From Alphaproteobacteria bacterium (GTDB taxonomy: Bacteria > Pseudomonadota > Alphaproteobacteria > Rs-D84), in assembly GCA_017427405.1 (NCBI GenBank), contig JAFRSV010000002.1, positions 82,573 through 146,572 on the forward strand: DNA of 64,000 nt, given 5' to 3'. The position numbers and the translations under genes are program-made. The notes beneath the pieces were generated by a model that was not told the DNA's origin, searched no databases, and was given only the letters and a program-made list of their open reading frames with translations. Below, one piece after another: positions 9,554 to 20,743 of the stretch; the stretch's first letter is position 1; each line of letters opens with the position of its first letter.

Positions 9554-10822
9554 TTGTCAGGTCAATATGTCCATATTAAACGGAAAAAATACGCGTCGGG
9601 ATTGGTGTGGCAACCGATGGTGGCGGGTTTTACAACGCGCGCGTATGCACAAAAATTGGCAAATGGTATTGACCGGCGGTTAAACCTTTATGTGCGTTAT
9701 AACGAAATGGTTGGCCTTGGGGCGCGGTCAAATGGTTTGCATTCCGGGATGCCGTCAATAGCCATTGAAATTATAAATGCTTTGCCGGGGTATTCATCGT
9801 TGCTGGCGGCGTTCAAAGTTGAAGATAAATTCGTTTTGGTTGCGGTTAGAAACGGCGTTATTTTACAAGATTTATTATTCAATGATGAAAATGCGGCGCG
9901 TGAAAAGTATGCGGAATTAAATGAAATTCCGGATTGGAATGCAACATTTGCGCCGGCGGCGTGGGGTATTCCGCGTGCGGTTGATAGAAGTATATTTGAT
10001 TTGATTTCGGGTCGTGTTCATGCGGTTTTGCGCCCCGTTAGTCGTTTGGCGTCGGGTATGATATCTTTGATTTTGTTGGTGATTTTTGCGGTGGTGTTTT
10101 TGTATTTCTTTCGCGAACCGATAAACAAAGTTTTTGCGCCAAAACCACAAATATCAAAAATAAATCCGGAATTGGCCGAAGAATATAAAAGAAAAATTGA
10201 AGAAAAAGATAAAGAATTGGATGCGCAATTTGAAATACGCCAAGAACCAGAATATCAGCCGATTGAAATGCCGTATGATTCTTTGCCGGACCCATATGAA
10301 CGCGCGGATTTGTGCTATCGCGCGATTGGGTTTTTAATGCAACAAGTTATCGGATGGAATCAAACCGTGGTTGAATGTGATAAAACATACGCAAGTGCAA
10401 CATTTCGGCGGTCTTTTGGAACATTGGACGATTTTTATGTTATTGCCAGTGATATAATGCCGGGTGTGTTTGTTCAAGAATTAAATGATGATGAAATTTT
10501 GGTGCGTGCAAAATTGCCAGAACGTGTGGTTTCGTCGTCGTATGATTTGCGTGATGTTGATACGATTGTTCGTGAATTGACAAGTCGTTTTCAATCGATA
10601 AATTTGGATGCGTCCGTTGTTCCGGTTGCAGATGTTATTTCAAATGGCTTTCAATCGGCGGATGTTTATTTTGTTGGAATTACGGTGGATACAAAACTTA
10701 TACCCGAACAATTTATAAAAATTTTTGAAGATTTTGGTGGTGTGTATATGACCAAAGTGTCGTGGAATGCCACCAGAAAAATGTGGAACTATGAGGTGAT
10801 AATCTATGCAAAACAAAATTAA
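9554..10822 (+). CDS. Thin-pilus biogenesis protein, PilO-like
   Basis: 422 residues. A cytoplasmic N-terminal domain (1-165) is followed by one membrane segment (about 170-192) and a periplasmic part with a helical stretch rich in Glu and Lys. This layout and the order with the next three genes match PilO of IncI (R64) thin type IVb pili, an inner-membrane accessory protein. The likely start is TTG 9554, with GAGAGAGATT just before. The end overlaps the next gene by 17 bp. Confidence 0.7.
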   Translation: MSGQYVHIKRKKYASGLVWQPMVAGFTTRAYAQKLANGIDRRLNLYVRYNEMVGLGARSNGLHSGMPSIAIEIINALPGYSSLLAAFKVEDKFVLVAVRNGVILQDLLFNDENAAREKYAELNEIPDWNATFAPAAWGIPRAVDRSIFDLISGRVHAVLRPVSRLASGMISLILLVIFAVVFLYFFREPINKVFAPKPQISKINPELAEEYKRKIEEKDKELDAQFEIRQEPEYQPIEMPYDSLPDPYERADLCYRAIGFLMQQVIGWNQTVVECDKTYASATFRRSFGTLDDFYVIASDIMPGVFVQELNDDEILVRAKLPERVVSSSYDLRDVDTIVRELTSRFQSINLDASVVPVADVISNGFQSADVYFVGITVDTKLIPEQFIKIFEDFGGVYMTKVSWNATRKMWNYEVIIYAKQN

Positions 10823-11489
10823 ACTTTTATTATGTGTGTGTGCGTTTGGGATAACACAGGCGTGTTATGCCGAAGAAATTGATATAAATATTGATGACGC
10901 GGCGGCAAACGAACAATTTTCCGCGGATGCAATTGAAGAATACAATGTCGATGGGTCGCTGTTTCAACAAATTACAGATTTGGAACAGGAAAAAGTATTG
11001 ATGCAACTGGAAAAAGAACGCGCGCAATTAAACCTTGATTTGGATAGATTGGCCGCGGAAAAAATAAAACTGCATATGGAAATTGATACTTTGTCGGGAC
11101 GTGCAGAGCAACAACAACAGGAATTTGAAACAGAGCGTGCACGGTTGCAAAACGAAGCAAAGCGTTTGGAAAACGAACGCGAAGCGTTGAATAATAAACA
11201 ACAGGTCGCACCAACACCGTCATATGCGCCATCGCAACCGGTGTATTCGGAACAGGCGCAACCAAAACCGGAAACAGATATAACAAAAAAATATAAACTT
11301 TTGAATGTGTTTGGTGCCGGGTCACAATTACAGGCGACAATTCAAGATTTGGCGAATGGTCAAAATAAAAAGTTAAGTGTCGGTAAAGATTTGGACGGAT
11401 ACACGGTAAAATCTATATCATTGGACGAAGGTGTCGTGTTTTCAAAAGATGGTGAAATTCAAACACTGAATGTTGCAAATGGTAATTAA
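10806..11489 (+). CDS. Thin-pilus biogenesis protein, PilP-like
   Basis: 227 residues. A signal peptide (KIKLLLCVCAFGITQACYA) is followed by a coiled coil (about 55-125), a proline/glutamine-rich linker and a C-terminal beta domain (KYKLLNVFGAGSQLQATI..., VGKDLDGYTVKSIS). The C-terminal pattern fits the PilP/GspC-like domain that links inner-membrane pilus proteins to the secretin. It is placed between the PilO-like gene and the ATPase, as in R64. Confidence 0.7.
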   Translation: MQNKIKLLLCVCAFGITQACYAEEIDINIDDAAANEQFSADAIEEYNVDGSLFQQITDLEQEKVLMQLEKERAQLNLDLDRLAAEKIKLHMEIDTLSGRAEQQQQEFETERARLQNEAKRLENEREALNNKQQVAPTPSYAPSQPVYSEQAQPKPETDITKKYKLLNVFGAGSQLQATIQDLANGQNKKLSVGKDLDGYTVKSISLDEGVVFSKDGEIQTLNVANGN

Positions 11490-11491
11490 AG

Positions 11492-13114
11492 ATGAAAGAT
11501 TTTTCAAACAATATAGTCTTTGAAAAAAAACCGAGTGTCCCGGTGGGGATGGAACGGTCGGATGCGGACGATATTGTTGAATATCTTTTTTCTGAAAACA
11601 ATAAATTACTTACCGCAAATGGCGCAGAATTTGAATTGCCAAAAGAAACCCAAGGGTTGTTGGCGTATTTTTCAGGTGGAAATTTGGTTATATCGCGGAC
11701 ACATCGGTATGATGGGCGGGTGCTTGCGTTTTTAGATTTATTGCGTAAAAAAAATCGGTCAATGCTTTTGCCTTTTTATGCGGATTTGGGTTTGATTTCG
11801 TCGATATATAAACATTATGAAAACAAAGTCGGTGGCGCGCGCGCGCGGGTTGATTACAACAACCAAATGCAAAAAGATTTTGTTGATATCGTTGCCAAGG
11901 CCGCCGCACAAAAAGTTTCTGATATTCATATAGAGGTTGCAGACCAAACAACAATTTATTTTCGTATAGATGGCAGTATGCAACCGGTGTTGGAATTTAA
12001 TTCGGGATGGGGTGAATCTTTTGTTCGCGCCGCGTTTGCGTCCGCCGATATTTCAAATTCAAACTATGCACAAAACGAATATCAATCGGCACAGAAAGAT
12101 GGGCGCACACCGCTTCGCGGGACCAAAGATTTGTATTTGCCCGAAGGCGTGCTTAGTATTCGTATGCAATTTAATCCGGTGGCGTTTGGGTCGCGGTATG
12201 TTGTGATGCGGTTGCTGTATGATAATCCGTCGGAAAGCATAACAACCGAACAAGAATTTGGACCTTATGAACAAAAATTATTGCATAGACTTCGTTCGTT
12301 TCCAACGGGATTGGTTGTTGTTGCGGGACCCACCAGTTCGGGTAAATCAACAACACTTGTTCGTAATATGGTTTTGATGTTAAAGGAACATCATTATGAA
12401 ATAAACCTTATTACGGTCGAAGACCCGGTCGAACAAAAAATTTTTGGTGCACACCAAATTCCGGTTATAAACACAACTAACGAAGAACAACGCGAAAATG
12501 AATATACCGAAGCGTTGGCGGCGGCATTGCGCAGTGACCCCGATACGTTGATGGTTGGTGAAATTCGAACATTGGCGGCGGCGCAATTGACCGTCAAAGG
12601 TGCGCTTTCGGGGCATAATGTTTGGACAACATTGCATGCAAATTCTGCGATGGCGGCGTTGGTGCGTTTGTTGGATATGGGGGTCGAAGCGTTTAAGTTA
12701 AAAGAAGAAACGATGATGCGCGGACTTATTTCTATGCGTTTATTCAAACGTCTTTGTCCGCATTGTCGGGAACGGTTGATGAGTCATCCAGAAAGGTCAG
12801 AGTATGCCCGTGTTAAAGATGCGTTCGGTGATTTGGGTTTGAATCAGGTTTATGTTCGTGGCGGTGGGTGTGAACATTGCAACGGAACTGGAACAATGGG
12901 GCGTATCAAGGCGGGTGAAATTATTATCACAAACAGTGATTTTCTTAAACTTGCACTTGCGGGTGATACAGATGCGGCGGTCAAATACTGGTTGGAAGAA
13001 ATGGACGGGCGCACATTAAAAGAAGCGGCGTGTTCGTTGATGTTGCAAGGTATAATCGGTGTTGATGAATTGGAACGTTGGGTTGGTTTGTTAGATAGGC
13101 CGGGGGTATATTAA
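11492..13114 (+). CDS. Type II/IV secretion ATPase, PilQ/GspE family
   Basis: 540 residues. This is the hexameric cytoplasmic ATPase that powers pilus assembly. Seen: an N-terminal domain, Walker A GPTSSGKST at about 279-287, an Asp box VEDPVE, Walker B region DTLMVGEIR, and a His box TLHANSAM. A tetracysteine zinc site follows (CPHC about 417; CEHC about 456), as in GspE/PilB. In the R64 naming this would be PilQ. It lies 2 bp after the PilP-like gene and 2 bp before the GspF-like gene. Confidence 0.93.
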   Translation: MKDFSNNIVFEKKPSVPVGMERSDADDIVEYLFSENNKLLTANGAEFELPKETQGLLAYFSGGNLVISRTHRYDGRVLAFLDLLRKKNRSMLLPFYADLGLISSIYKHYENKVGGARARVDYNNQMQKDFVDIVAKAAAQKVSDIHIEVADQTTIYFRIDGSMQPVLEFNSGWGESFVRAAFASADISNSNYAQNEYQSAQKDGRTPLRGTKDLYLPEGVLSIRMQFNPVAFGSRYVVMRLLYDNPSESITTEQEFGPYEQKLLHRLRSFPTGLVVVAGPTSSGKSTTLVRNMVLMLKEHHYEINLITVEDPVEQKIFGAHQIPVINTTNEEQRENEYTEALAAALRSDPDTLMVGEIRTLAAAQLTVKGALSGHNVWTTLHANSAMAALVRLLDMGVEAFKLKEETMMRGLISMRLFKRLCPHCRERLMSHPERSEYARVKDAFGDLGLNQVYVRGGGCEHCNGTGTMGRIKAGEIIITNSDFLKLALAGDTDAAVKYWLEEMDGRTLKEAACSLMLQGIIGVDELERWVGLLDRPGVY

Positions 13115-13116
13115 AA

Positions 13117-14187
13117 ATGACAAGTATTGAAATTTTTTACGCAAAAATGGTTTGTCGGTTTAGTACGAACAAACGTGTTGCGATGTGGCGCAAATTGGTG
13201 TCGTTGCTTAAAAACGATTTTACATTGGTGAATGCACTAAACCGGTTGCAGATGACAGAATCGCGTGGTGGTGCAAAACCAAACGAACCTTTTGCAATAT
13301 GTTTGCGTGAATGGGAAAGAAACCTTGAACGCGGGTACAGTTTTTCCGAGGCCACACGTGGTTGGATTCCAACCGAAGAAACATTACTGCTTACATCCAG
13401 TAATATGTCAAGTTTGATTGTCGCACTTGAAAATGTTAGTCGTATGGTTGTTGCAAACAAAAGGATTGGGCGTGCGGTGTTTGGTGCGATTGCATATCCG
13501 CTGTTATTATTGGTGTTGGTGTTCGGTATAATTATTATGGTCGGAATTTATCTTGTGCCGCCGTTGGCCGAAGTTGCCGGTGATGGTATGGTTTGGTCCG
13601 GTGGTGCGGCGTCACTTATATGGTTATCGGAATGGGCGGGACGGTATTGGAAATTTATCGCGTTTGTGTTTGTTTTGATAATTGTTTTTGCGTGGCTTTC
13701 GTTGCCAAATTGGTCCGGGCGGTTGCGTGCAATGTTTGATAAATTGCCACCATGGAATATATATAAAATTCGTGTTTCGGTTGGTTGGATGATGTCAATG
13801 GCGGCGATGGTTTCGTCGGGTGTTTCGGTACCGGACGCGATGCGTGTGATTGCCGATAATGCGAATAATTATTTGCGGAATATTTTGGATAAAACACTGC
13901 GACATATTGCGAATGGTGATAACCTTGGGAACGCATTGCAAAATACGGGGATGGATTTTCCAAGTGAAGAATTGATTGGTGATTTAGCGGTCTATTCAGA
14001 TATGAACGATTTTGATGAAAATTTGAATCATATCGCGAATGAGTATTTGGAAGAATCGGTGCGAAAAATCGAATCTTTGTCAGATGCGCTGAACACGGTT
14101 GGTATTTTGTTGATATCGGGCGTGATTGCGTGGGTCGTCCTTGGGACATTCCAAATGCAAGACCAAATTACGGCGTTCTTTAGTTAA
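13117..14187 (+). CDS. Type II/IV secretion inner-membrane platform, PilR/GspF family
   Basis: 356 residues, with two cytoplasmic helical domains and three predicted membrane segments (about 120-150, 168-195, 325-350). The second half repeats the fold of the first, as in T2SSF proteins. GspF/PilC proteins form the platform that couples the ATPase to pilin. In R64 order this is PilR. No pilin (PilS) gene follows directly, only a 40-codon gene. Confidence 0.88.
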   Translation: MTSIEIFYAKMVCRFSTNKRVAMWRKLVSLLKNDFTLVNALNRLQMTESRGGAKPNEPFAICLREWERNLERGYSFSEATRGWIPTEETLLLTSSNMSSLIVALENVSRMVVANKRIGRAVFGAIAYPLLLLVLVFGIIIMVGIYLVPPLAEVAGDGMVWSGGAASLIWLSEWAGRYWKFIAFVFVLIIVFAWLSLPNWSGRLRAMFDKLPPWNIYKIRVSVGWMMSMAAMVSSGVSVPDAMRVIADNANNYLRNILDKTLRHIANGDNLGNALQNTGMDFPSEELIGDLAVYSDMNDFDENLNHIANEYLEESVRKIESLSDALNTVGILLISGVIAWVVLGTFQMQDQITAFFS

Positions 14188-14206
14188 ACAGTCAAAAGGA
14201 TAAAAA

Positions 14207-14329
14207 ATGGAAACACCGTTATATGCCGCGATTTTGGAATTTTTTGTAAAAAATCCAGGATATAAAATATCGCCCGATGAATTTGTCGGTTTGGTTAATA
14301 TGCTATCCAAAGAGGCATTAAAACACTAA
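14207..14329 (+). CDS. Small 40-residue protein after the pilus genes
   Basis: AAAAGGA precedes the ATG at 14207. The product (METPLYAAILEFFVKNPG and on) is a single small domain with helix-turn-helix-like spacing (FFVKNPGYKISPDEFVGLV). It has no signal sequence or pilin motif, so it is not the missing pilin. Its last codons overlap the convergent gene's end by 4 bp. The function is unknown. Confidence 0.55.
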   Translation: METPLYAAILEFFVKNPGYKISPDEFVGLVNMLSKEALKH

Positions 14330-14898
14330 ACCATAAACGGCAGGTTTTCCAAAGTTCCTTCGGCAACACGCAGGTTTACGTCAATCATCATAAATACACA
14401 ATCCGGACTTGACGTTGCTAGTTCTGGGTCGAATATATGATTTGACAGCAGGTGGCTTGTGTTCACGGATACCTTGGTAATCAAATGGTCGTCGTCAAGA
14501 AGTGTATAAATTGGTCCGGCATCACGTGGGATATTTTGTCCGATTTCGTGTTCGTTTTGCGGACAACGCAGGCCGTCAAACAATGTCTTCATGCGGTTAT
14601 CAATGTCCGAACGCGGGACACCGATGATTTCCGGATGCAACATTTGAATATCTAATTCCGCAATAAGTTTTAGTTTTGGTGTAATAATCGGATTCCAATC
14701 TATGCCACCGACATGGCGGGTTATAATCGGGCTTTTTTGTGCATTTGGCCCCATATATTGGGTCAGGTTATTCCACGGTTGGTGTTCCAATAGTTTTTTA
14801 AGTTGTGGGTGAAATTGCATGCGGATATCAGAAACATGCTGGGCCCGTTTTTTAGGATTGATTAAAATTTCACCAAAATATAGCAGTTTGAATTTCAT
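14326..14898 (-). CDS. RusA-like Holliday junction resolvase (tentative)
   Basis: 190 residues. A segment at about 97-108 reads SDIDNRMKTLFDGL and a later one LLDDDHLITKVSV. This pattern (D-x-D-N, K, D-x-L, then a DD pair before a strand) is the catalytic signature of RusA-family resolvases, which cut Holliday junctions. ATG 14898 is chosen because AAGGACAACAAAA precedes it and the N-terminus (KFKLLYFGEIL) is a typical first strand. The start overlaps the upstream gene by 4 bp. Confidence 0.5.
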   Translation of the reverse strand: MKFKLLYFGEILINPKKRAQHVSDIRMQFHPQLKKLLEHQPWNNLTQYMGPNAQKSPIITRHVGGIDWNPIITPKLKLIAELDIQMLHPEIIGVPRSDIDNRMKTLFDGLRCPQNEHEIGQNIPRDAGPIYTLLDDDHLITKVSVNTSHLLSNHIFDPELATSSPDCVFMMIDVNLRVAEGTLENLPFMV

Positions 14899-15149
14899 TT
14901 TTGTTGTCCTTGGATTTGTGTGATAATTGTGTTTAGCTTTTCGTGTGCCGCCGGTTCCGGACGGATATGACGCTTGCCGTCTTTGCTTATGATAATTTCG
15001 CGTTTTTGACCGCCGTGGTTCCCATTTATGCTGGCGTGGTCGCGCCATGCTTTTTCAACAGCGGCTTTTACAACGTCCGCGGGTACACCGTATGTATCCG
15101 CATACTTTGTCGGGGTTAAATAGTCATTTTTTTTGTATGTTTCTGTCAT
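14895..15149 (-). CDS. Small putative DNA-binding protein
   Basis: 84 residues. The part YLTPTKYADTYGVPADVVKAAVEKAWRD looks like a helix-turn-helix of the kind that reads 'start-site plus recognition helix'. The tail is basic. It is cotranscribed (4 bp overlap) with the RusA-like gene and divergent from gyrB. AGGAAAAAATT precedes the ATG at 15149. Its target is unknown. Confidence 0.55.
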   Translation of the reverse strand: MTETYKKNDYLTPTKYADTYGVPADVVKAAVEKAWRDHASINGNHGGQKREIIISKDGKRHIRPEPAAHEKLNTIITQIQGQQK

Positions 15150-15179
15150 AATTTTTTCCTTTATTTTTTGCCTTTTTCT

Positions 15180-15208
15180 TTGACAATTATACCATAATTT
15201 GCTATGTT
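15180..15208 (+). promoter_or_regulatory. Promoter of gyrB
   Basis: A consensus TTGACA (15180-15185) and TATGTT (15203-15208) have a 17 bp spacer. The gyrB ATG is 40 bp downstream, with AAAGGA between. Confidence 0.75.
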
Positions 15209-15218
15209 TTTGGTATAA

Positions 15219-17648
<2,430 letters not shown>

Positions 17649-18302
17649 ATGTTCACGGCGGATTGGTTCTTTGATTTAGAGAAAAAAATAAAAGATTTGG
17701 GCGCGGCATCTGACGCCCAATCTTTTGATGAAATTCGTGAAATGTTGTCGCGGCCGCGGCGGTTTTCATCGGATGAATTTGCGACCATGTGTGCCTATGT
17801 GATTTTGGCGGGTGGTTTTTCACAAAAAACCGCAAAACGAATTCATAAAGATATTATGGAATACATTTATAAAAATGGCGCGAATTATGATGCGATTTTT
17901 CAAATGTTTCATAATAAAAACAAGGTAAGTGCAATTTGTAAAATCTGGGAAAATAGGGCGGATTTTTGCGATGGTTTTTATAATTGTGTGACGGATTCGG
18001 AAAAGTTGAAATATCTATCGACATTGCCGCATATTGGAAAAATAACCGCAAATCATTTGGCGCGAAATTTGGGCGTTGATGTTGTGAAATATGATGTTTG
18101 GATTCGACGCTTGGGGGCGCTATACGCCGGAATCCGCCGCATAGACGAAAATGGTAAATTGACGCCGGAAATAAAACGGGCGTGTGATGATATGTTTTCG
18201 CATTTGGTTTCGGTGACGGGATTACCACGTGGGTATATAGATGTGGTGTTGTGGAAAGCGTGTCAGTTAAAAATTATTTCTATGGATGCATGCTTGTGTT
18301 GA
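17649..18302 (+). CDS. HhH-GPD DNA glycosylase-like protein
   Basis: 217 residues, all alpha-helical. A helix-hairpin-helix is seen at about 123-140 (LPHIGKITANHLARNL), followed by VKYDVWIRRLG, where the Asp is at the position of the catalytic aspartate of HhH-GPD glycosylases. It lacks the C-terminal iron-sulphur cysteines of Nth/MutY. It starts at the base after the gyrB stop, so it may share its transcript. Substrate specificity is unknown. Confidence 0.72.
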   Translation: MFTADWFFDLEKKIKDLGAASDAQSFDEIREMLSRPRRFSSDEFATMCAYVILAGGFSQKTAKRIHKDIMEYIYKNGANYDAIFQMFHNKNKVSAICKIWENRADFCDGFYNCVTDSEKLKYLSTLPHIGKITANHLARNLGVDVVKYDVWIRRLGALYAGIRRIDENGKLTPEIKRACDDMFSHLVSVTGLPRGYIDVVLWKACQLKIISMDACLC

Positions 18303-18369
18303 TTTCGGTCATGTATGTTTTATACACTCCCTTAATCAACACGGCGCAATCATATAAATAATTTTTAAT

Positions 18370-18475
18370 AAGTGTTAGTGTTAGTGTTAGTGGTTAGTAG
18401 TATCTAGAATAATTTCGCAATTATGAACTAATTCCAGAGTTTACTAACCACTTACACTTGCACTAACCACTAAGT
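18370..18475. repeat. Palindromic TTAGTG repeat element, copy B
   Basis: Four or more tandem GTTAGTG units open the element. The centre (CTAGAAT ... ATTCCAG) resembles the inner inverted repeat of copy A. The right arm ACTAACCACTTACACT is the reverse complement of the repeat units. It lies between the glycosylase gene and ung. Confidence 0.75.
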
Positions 18476-18489
18476 GAACGGAGTGAACG

Positions 18490-19155
18490 ATGGTGCAAGT
18501 AAAAATCGAAGAATCTTGGAAACGAGTGTTGGCGGATGAATTTGATAAAGATTATTTTATTAAACTTACTGATTTTGTGCGCGGGGAATATATGGCGGGG
18601 AAAAAAATTTACCCGGCGGCAAAAAATATATTTAATGCGTTCAATTTGTGTCCGTTTGATTCTGTGCGGGTTGTGATTATTGGTCAAGACCCGTATCATG
18701 AACCGGGTCAGGCGCATGGCCTTTGTTTTTCTGTGCCGGACGGGATTACGCCACCGCCGTCGTTGGTTAATATCTATAAAGAAATTGAATCGGATTTGGG
18801 GCGGGCAAGTGCAACACATGGTGATTTAACATCGTGGGCGCGTGCGGGGGTATTATTGCTAAATTCCACACTTACCGTGGCGGCGCATTTGGCGGCATCG
18901 CATGCGGGGCGCGGGTGGGAACAATTTACCGATGCGGTGATTCGGGCGTTGTCCGCGCGCGATGGGTTGGTTTATATGCTGTGGGGAAGTTATGCGCAAC
19001 GCAAGGCGGAATTTGTAGATGGAACAAAAAATCTAGTTTTGAAAAGTGCACATCCATCGCCGCTTTCGGCGTATCGCGGTTTTTTCGGTTGTCGGCATTT
19101 TAGCAAGGCAAATGAATATATTGTTGCGCACGGTGGTCGGCCGATTGAGTGGTGA
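18490..19155 (+). CDS. ung: Uracil-DNA glycosylase
   Basis: 221 residues, family 1 UDG, which removes uracil from DNA to start base-excision repair. It shows the water-activating loop GQDPYHEPGQAHGL with the catalytic Asp, LLLNSTLTV, and the minor-groove loop HPSPLSAYRGFFGCRHF. Length and all motifs are normal. The start lies right after repeat element B. Confidence 0.96.
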   Translation: MVQVKIEESWKRVLADEFDKDYFIKLTDFVRGEYMAGKKIYPAAKNIFNAFNLCPFDSVRVVIIGQDPYHEPGQAHGLCFSVPDGITPPPSLVNIYKEIESDLGRASATHGDLTSWARAGVLLLNSTLTVAAHLAASHAGRGWEQFTDAVIRALSARDGLVYMLWGSYAQRKAEFVDGTKNLVLKSAHPSPLSAYRGFFGCRHFSKANEYIVAHGGRPIEW

Positions 19156-19159
19156 GGTT

Positions 19160-19231
19160 ATCCGTCTCCGCACGTCACCGCGAAGCGGTGCTGTGACTAC
19201 GCCGAGACTGCGCTGGGGTTTTGCCCCAGCT
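19160..19231. repeat. GC-rich intergenic palindromes after ung
   Basis: A CCGTCTCCGC ... CGCCGAGAC inverted arrangement surrounds a perfect CACCGC/GCGGTG hairpin and is followed by a CTGGGG/CCCCAG hairpin. A shorter sequence with the same outer words (CCGTCTGCGC ... GCGCCGAGAC) follows tRNA-Thr at 27930-27958. It may act as the terminator of ung. Confidence 0.5.
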
Positions 19232-19321
19232 TGGTGTTAGTGTAAGTGGGTAGTGGTTAGTTCGTCGCGGCACGCCGCGCCGCGGTCGTGACGGACTAAT
19301 CACTTACACTAGCCACTGACA
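19232..19321. repeat. Palindromic TTAGTG repeat element, copy C
   Basis: Arms of GTGTTAGTGTAAGTGGGTAG type (19232-19261) and their reverse complement (19296-19321) flank a GC-rich centre (CGCGGCACGCCGCGCCGCGG). It lies between the convergent ung and PagL-like genes. The centre differs from copies A and B. Confidence 0.75.
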
Positions 19322-19888
19322 CTAAAAACTATATGTCACGCCAAGGCCATAAAATGCATAGGAATAATTTTGGGGTGCGGTATTGCCGTTTGAAAAGTGG
19401 TGCATAAATGCCTCTATGCCCCAATTGTTATTTATATGATATCCGACGGTTATTTTGAATTGGAATAATAATTTTGCACCAAGACGTTCGTTTTGTTGCG
19501 CCTGCATTCCGACACCCGCGCCCGCCGCAACATAAAGGTTTTTATATTCCGAAAGGCGCACATCGCCCGAAAGCATTACCATTGGAATTGTGTATTTGTC
19601 CCAATCCCAGCCATACTTTGAACCAAACCCCAGTGTTTGTCCGACACTAAGTGACTGGCGCGCGGGTAGGCTAAAAAAAGTTGTTGGTTGCGAATATTGC
19701 AGGTTGAACAGGTAAAACGGAACGGGCTTTAATGGTGGCGGCAGCAAAAATCCACTATCGATACCCTGGCCGAAATACAAAGAAAATTGATTCTTGTAAT
19801 ACCCGGTAAAGGCATTGCGGGTCACATCAGCAAATGCCGAACCACCCGTCGCTATTACAGCAAGTGAAATAATCGCAATTTTTTTCAT
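19322..19888 (-). CDS. PagL-like lipid A 3-O-deacylase, outer membrane
   Basis: 188 residues. A signal peptide (KKIAIISLAVIATGGSAFA) is followed by a small beta-barrel of alternating aromatic strands ending in Phe. Near the C-terminus, EAFMHHFSNGN carries the His and Ser of the PagL catalytic site in the right place before the last strands. PagL removes the 3-position acyl chain from lipid A and is known to modulate immune recognition. The region before the motif is unusually proline-rich (LLPPPLKPVPF). Confidence 0.75.
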   Translation of the reverse strand: MKKIAIISLAVIATGGSAFADVTRNAFTGYYKNQFSLYFGQGIDSGFLLPPPLKPVPFYLFNLQYSQPTTFFSLPARQSLSVGQTLGFGSKYGWDWDKYTIPMVMLSGDVRLSEYKNLYVAAGAGVGMQAQQNERLGAKLLFQFKITVGYHINNNWGIEAFMHHFSNGNTAPQNYSYAFYGLGVTYSF

Positions 19889-19977
19889 GACAGATTATTA
19901 TACACTATTTTTGGCCTATGTTCAAATGGTAAAATTTATTGAGATTTTTGTCTGAATTGTGGGCGCGCATGAAATTC

Positions 19978-20005
19978 TTGCAATTGGGAAAAACTTTGTT
20001 ATAAT
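19978..20005 (+). promoter_or_regulatory. Promoter of tRNA-Met
   Basis: TTGCAA (19978-19983) and a perfect TATAAT (20000-20005) are separated by 16 bp, 12 bp before the tRNA. Confidence 0.75.
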
Positions 20006-20017
20006 GCGCGATGTTAT

Positions 20018-20092
20018 GGCGGCGTAGCTCAGTGGTAGAGCAGAGGAATCATAATCCTTTGGTCAGGGGTCCGAATCCCTTCGCCGCTACCA
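20018..20092 (+). tRNA. tRNA-Met (CAT), elongator; integration target
   Basis: A 75-nt cloverleaf with encoded CCA. Acceptor GGCGGCG/CGCCGCT, anticodon loop ATCATAA in the GAGGA/TCCTT stem. This matches alphaproteobacterial elongator Met tRNAs rather than Ile-CAT. The T-loop reads TCCGAAT: position 55 is C, where T (pseudouridine) is almost universal. The 27 bases from the anticodon loop to the T-loop (20048-20074) recur at 24393-24419, so the 3' half here was supplied by the integrated island. Confidence 0.93.
20048..20074 (+). repeat. Left attachment site (attL) in tRNA-Met
   Basis: The anticodon-loop-to-T-loop part of the tRNA, identical over 27 bp to 24393-24419. Identity stops at both ends. 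Confidence 0.85.
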
Positions 20093-20097
20093 AAATT

Positions 20098-20119
20098 TCC
20101 CAGGTTTCTGGGATTTTTT
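20098..20119 (+). terminator. Terminator of tRNA-Met
   Basis: TCCCAG/CTGGGA stem with a GTTT loop and six T, starting 6 bp after the CCA. It belongs to the island side of the junction. Confidence 0.85.
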
Positions 20120-20250
20120 ATTTTTTATAAAAATTCCGTAAGAGCACGATTTTTTACACGGCGTTTACACGTGAGTTACACGAATATTTATATAAACAAA
20201 AAAGCCCAATAAGGATAGGTATTTTTATTGGTTGTGTTTTTTCAAAATTT

Positions 20251-20733
20251 TTATACGGTTAATCCGTGTAATTGTAGCAAATAAAATATCGTTTCACAAT
20301 CATTTGCTACAATGCCAAATTCTAGTGCTTTTGGAATAATTTGAAATTGTTCCAAACGTTTTAGAGCTTCATTGTTATATATAGTTCTGTTTGCCTTATC
20401 TGGCAATGGATTCTTATCGTATGCTAAAAAGTACTTTGTATTACTGAATCTCTTATCACATCGGTTTACCGCATTCGACAATTGATTATGAATATCAAAC
20501 ATTATAGCATCCAATTTTTTTCCTTTATTAACAAATTTGTAAATATTTTTAAATTCTATAAAATAACCAGTAATAGTATCAAGATCATAAACAGCGTCGC
20601 AACTCTCTTCATGATTTGGTAACTTTAGAAAACTAGGAACTTGTCTACAGGATCTCTTTAGGCCGCAACGACAAATTCCCTTATCCCCAGTATCACAACA
20701 TTCACAATACGTTTTCCTTAATAAAGTGCTCAC
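20251..20733 (-). CDS. Small putative PD-(D/E)XK nuclease with a cysteine cluster
   Basis: 160 residues. The N-terminus holds cysteines at 10, 12, 13, 21, 23 and 29, a probable metal site. Then CDAVYDLDTITGYFIEFKN gives acidic residues at 46 and 50 and a strand ending in E60-F-K62, the E-x-K half-motif of PD-(D/E)XK nucleases. The rest is helical with an aromatic strand (TKYFLAYD). It is the second gene of an operon, 10 bp after the AAA ATPase. The pairing fits a sensor ATPase plus effector nuclease, but the nuclease call rests on a short motif and no family is recognised. Confidence 0.6.
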   Translation of the reverse strand: MSTLLRKTYCECCDTGDKGICRCGLKRSCRQVPSFLKLPNHEESCDAVYDLDTITGYFIEFKNIYKFVNKGKKLDAIMFDIHNQLSNAVNRCDKRFSNTKYFLAYDKNPLPDKANRTIYNNEALKRLEQFQIIPKALEFGIVANDCETIFYLLQLHGLTV

Positions 20734-20743
20734 AATAATACCT

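Noticed and set aside
14207-14329. The missing pilin of the thin-pilus operon
   Set aside because: Forty residues without a prepilin leader or hydrophobic N-terminal helix.
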